NCBI GenBank assembly: GCA_023144075.1
Contig: JAGLGJ010000069.1
Location: 1 to 6,194, forward strand
DNA: 6,194 nt
Origin: Candidatus Bathyarchaeota archaeon
GTDB lineage: Archaea > Thermoproteota > Bathyarchaeia > 40CM-2-53-6 > RBG-13-38-9
Direction: 5' to 3'
The notes beneath the pieces are model-generated. The model searched no databases, was not told the DNA's origin, and was given only the letters and a program-made list of their open reading frames with translations. Position 1 is the first letter of the stretch. Each line of letters starts with the position of its first letter. Below, piece after piece: positions 5,110-6,194 of the stretch. Both the position numbers and the translations under genes were made by a program.

Positions 5110-6194
5110 ATGGAAAAAAATTCTCAGCTATCAGGCTTCTACAAACTCTCTCTAAATGAACGGATTAAAATTCTAAAGGATTTTGCTTCTCTAAATGATG
5201 AAGAAGTTAAAGCTCTTCAGACGACTGGTTCATTAAATGCCGAACTTGCAGATCGAATGATAGAGAACGTTATAGGTGTTATGCCAGTCACTTTAGGAAT
5301 TGCCACTAATTTTCTCATCAATGGAAAAGACTATCTCATTCCAATGGCGATTGAAGAACCTTCTGTTGTTGCTGCTGCCAGTAATGCAGCAAAAATGGCA
5401 AGAACGAAAGGCGGATTCACTGCTAGCTGTACAGATCCAATTATGATAGGCCAAATACAGGTACTAAACGTTCAAGATCCATATGGCGCGAGAATGTCAA
5501 TAATATCCAATAAAGAGAAGATTTTGAGAAAGGCAAACGATCAGGATCCGATCCTAGTATCAAAGGGTGGAGGCGCTAAAGACCTACGATGTAAGGTTTT
5601 GAAAACATTCGTTGGTAATATGGTAATTATAGAGCTCCTTGTAGATTGTAGAGATGCAATGGGAGCGAATGCTGTAAATACAATGGCTGAAGCCGTAGCC
5701 CAATCTATTGAAGAAACTACCGGAGGAGAAGTACGCCTTAGAATAATTTCAAATCTGGCCACTGAAAGACTTGCTAGAGTAAAAGCAACTTTTTCTAAAA
5801 CAGCTATTGGAGGAGAAGCGGTAGTAGATGGAATAGTTGAAGCTTACCACTTTGCACTTGCAGATCCATATCGCTGTGCAACTCATAATAAGGGAATAAT
5901 GAATGGTATAACAGCGGTTGTTTTGGCCACGGGTAACGATACAAGAGCCGTTGAAGCTGGAGCTCATGCCTACGCAGCAATTCAAGGATGCTATACGCCT
6001 CTTAGTACTTGGGAAAAAAATGATGCAGGTGATCTTGTTGGAACAATTGAGCTTCCTATGGCAGTTGGACTTATAGGTGGTGCGACAGCCACACATCCAA
6101 TAGCAAAAATCTCAGTAAAAATTCTCGGTGTTAGAACCGCGATAGAACTTGCTCAAATCATAGCCTCTGTTGGACTTGCTCAAAATTTTGCAGC
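5110..6194 (+). CDS. mvaA: HMG-CoA reductase, class II (bacterial type), 3' truncated by window
   Basis: Catalyses the four-electron reduction of HMG-CoA to mevalonate, the committed step of the pathway (the reverse reaction in mevalonate-degrading bacteria). 361 complete codons are present. The family is about 430 residues, so roughly the last 65, including the catalytic His near Pseudomonas mevalonii H381, lie outside. Landmarks: E-N-V-I-G at 52-56; E-E-P-S-V-V-A-A-A-S at 82-91 with Glu83; K-G-G-G-A-K-D at 152-158; D-A-M-G-A-N at 182-187 (HMG-CoA reductase signature); T-H-N-K-G with Lys261; and G-N-D-T-R-A with Asp277. These match P. mevalonii E83, K267 and D283. The N-terminal helix region, D-P-Y-R-C-A-T-H-N-K-G and the lack of any membrane anchor mark class II. 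Asp146 aligns with the residue linked to NADH preference, so NADH use is likely but inferred. The start is ATG 5110, with an in-frame TGA at 5104-5106 just before it. Confidence 0.95.
   Translation, partial: MEKNSQLSGFYKLSLNERIKILKDFASLNDEEVKALQTTGSLNAELADRMIENVIGVMPVTLGIATNFLINGKDYLIPMAIEEPSVVAAASNAAKMARTKGGFTASCTDPIMIGQIQVLNVQDPYGARMSIISNKEKILRKANDQDPILVSKGGGAKDLRCKVLKTFVGNMVIIELLVDCRDAMGANAVNTMAEAVAQSIEETTGGEVRLRIISNLATERLARVKATFSKTAIGGEAVVDGIVEAYHFALADPYRCATHNKGIMNGITAVVLATGNDTRAVEAGAHAYAAIQGCYTPLSTWEKNDAGDLVGTIELPMAVGLIGGATATHPIAKISVKILGVRTAIELAQIIASVGLAQNFA

Noticed and set aside
5541..6096. Two minus-strand open frames opposite the HMG-CoA reductase gene
   Set aside because: The plus strand encodes a continuous, highly conserved reductase; the cysteine- and serine-rich minus product is a by-product of its codons.

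Overview
The window reads as a piece of an archaeal chromosome. It is moderately AT-rich, all genes lie on the plus strand, and they are packed tightly with GTG and TTG starts. The archaeal assignment rests on four points: the C-terminal tail of an archaeal/eukaryotic-type RNA polymerase subunit N; a ribosomal protein S2 of the archaeal/eukaryotic (SA) type; a GHMP-family mevalonate kinase with a type 2 (FMN) isopentenyl-diphosphate isomerase; and the gene order rpoN-eno-rpsB-MEMO-mvk, which is typical of archaea. The phylum cannot be fixed from the sequence alone; a TACK or Thaumarchaeota-like lineage is a guess.

Layout. Positions 1-77 hold the end of rpoN. Enolase (87-1334, GTG start), ribosomal protein S2 (1343-2005), a MEMO-family protein (2002-2850, TTG start, 4-nt overlap) and mevalonate kinase (about 2876-3862, probable TTG start) follow with gaps of 9 nt, 8 nt, an overlap and about 25 nt. 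This looks like one translationally coupled operon. A 68-nt AT-rich gap with a TATA-like element precedes the type 2 IPP isomerase fni (3931-5025). A second 84-nt AT-rich gap, with a T6 run and another TATA-like stretch, precedes a class II (bacterial-type) HMG-CoA reductase. That gene starts at 5110 and runs off the right edge.

How the genes work together. HMG-CoA reductase makes mevalonate, mevalonate kinase makes 5-phosphomevalonate, and the type 2 isomerase balances IPP and DMAPP for archaeal ether-lipid synthesis. The middle steps are not encoded here. Isopentenyl phosphate kinase, which often lies next to mvk in archaea, is notably absent. RpoN, S2 and enolase supply transcription, translation and central carbon metabolism, and the MEMO protein has no settled role.

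The main points of interest are: a bacterial-type reductase attached to an archaeal mevalonate cluster; a possible coupling device at the MEMO/mvk junction (a 10-codon ORF chained by ATGA and TTGA overlaps, with the likely mvk start inside a hairpin); and the retained but unexplained MEMO gene. I found no CRISPR array, mobile element, tRNA or rRNA, and no convincing wholly new system.
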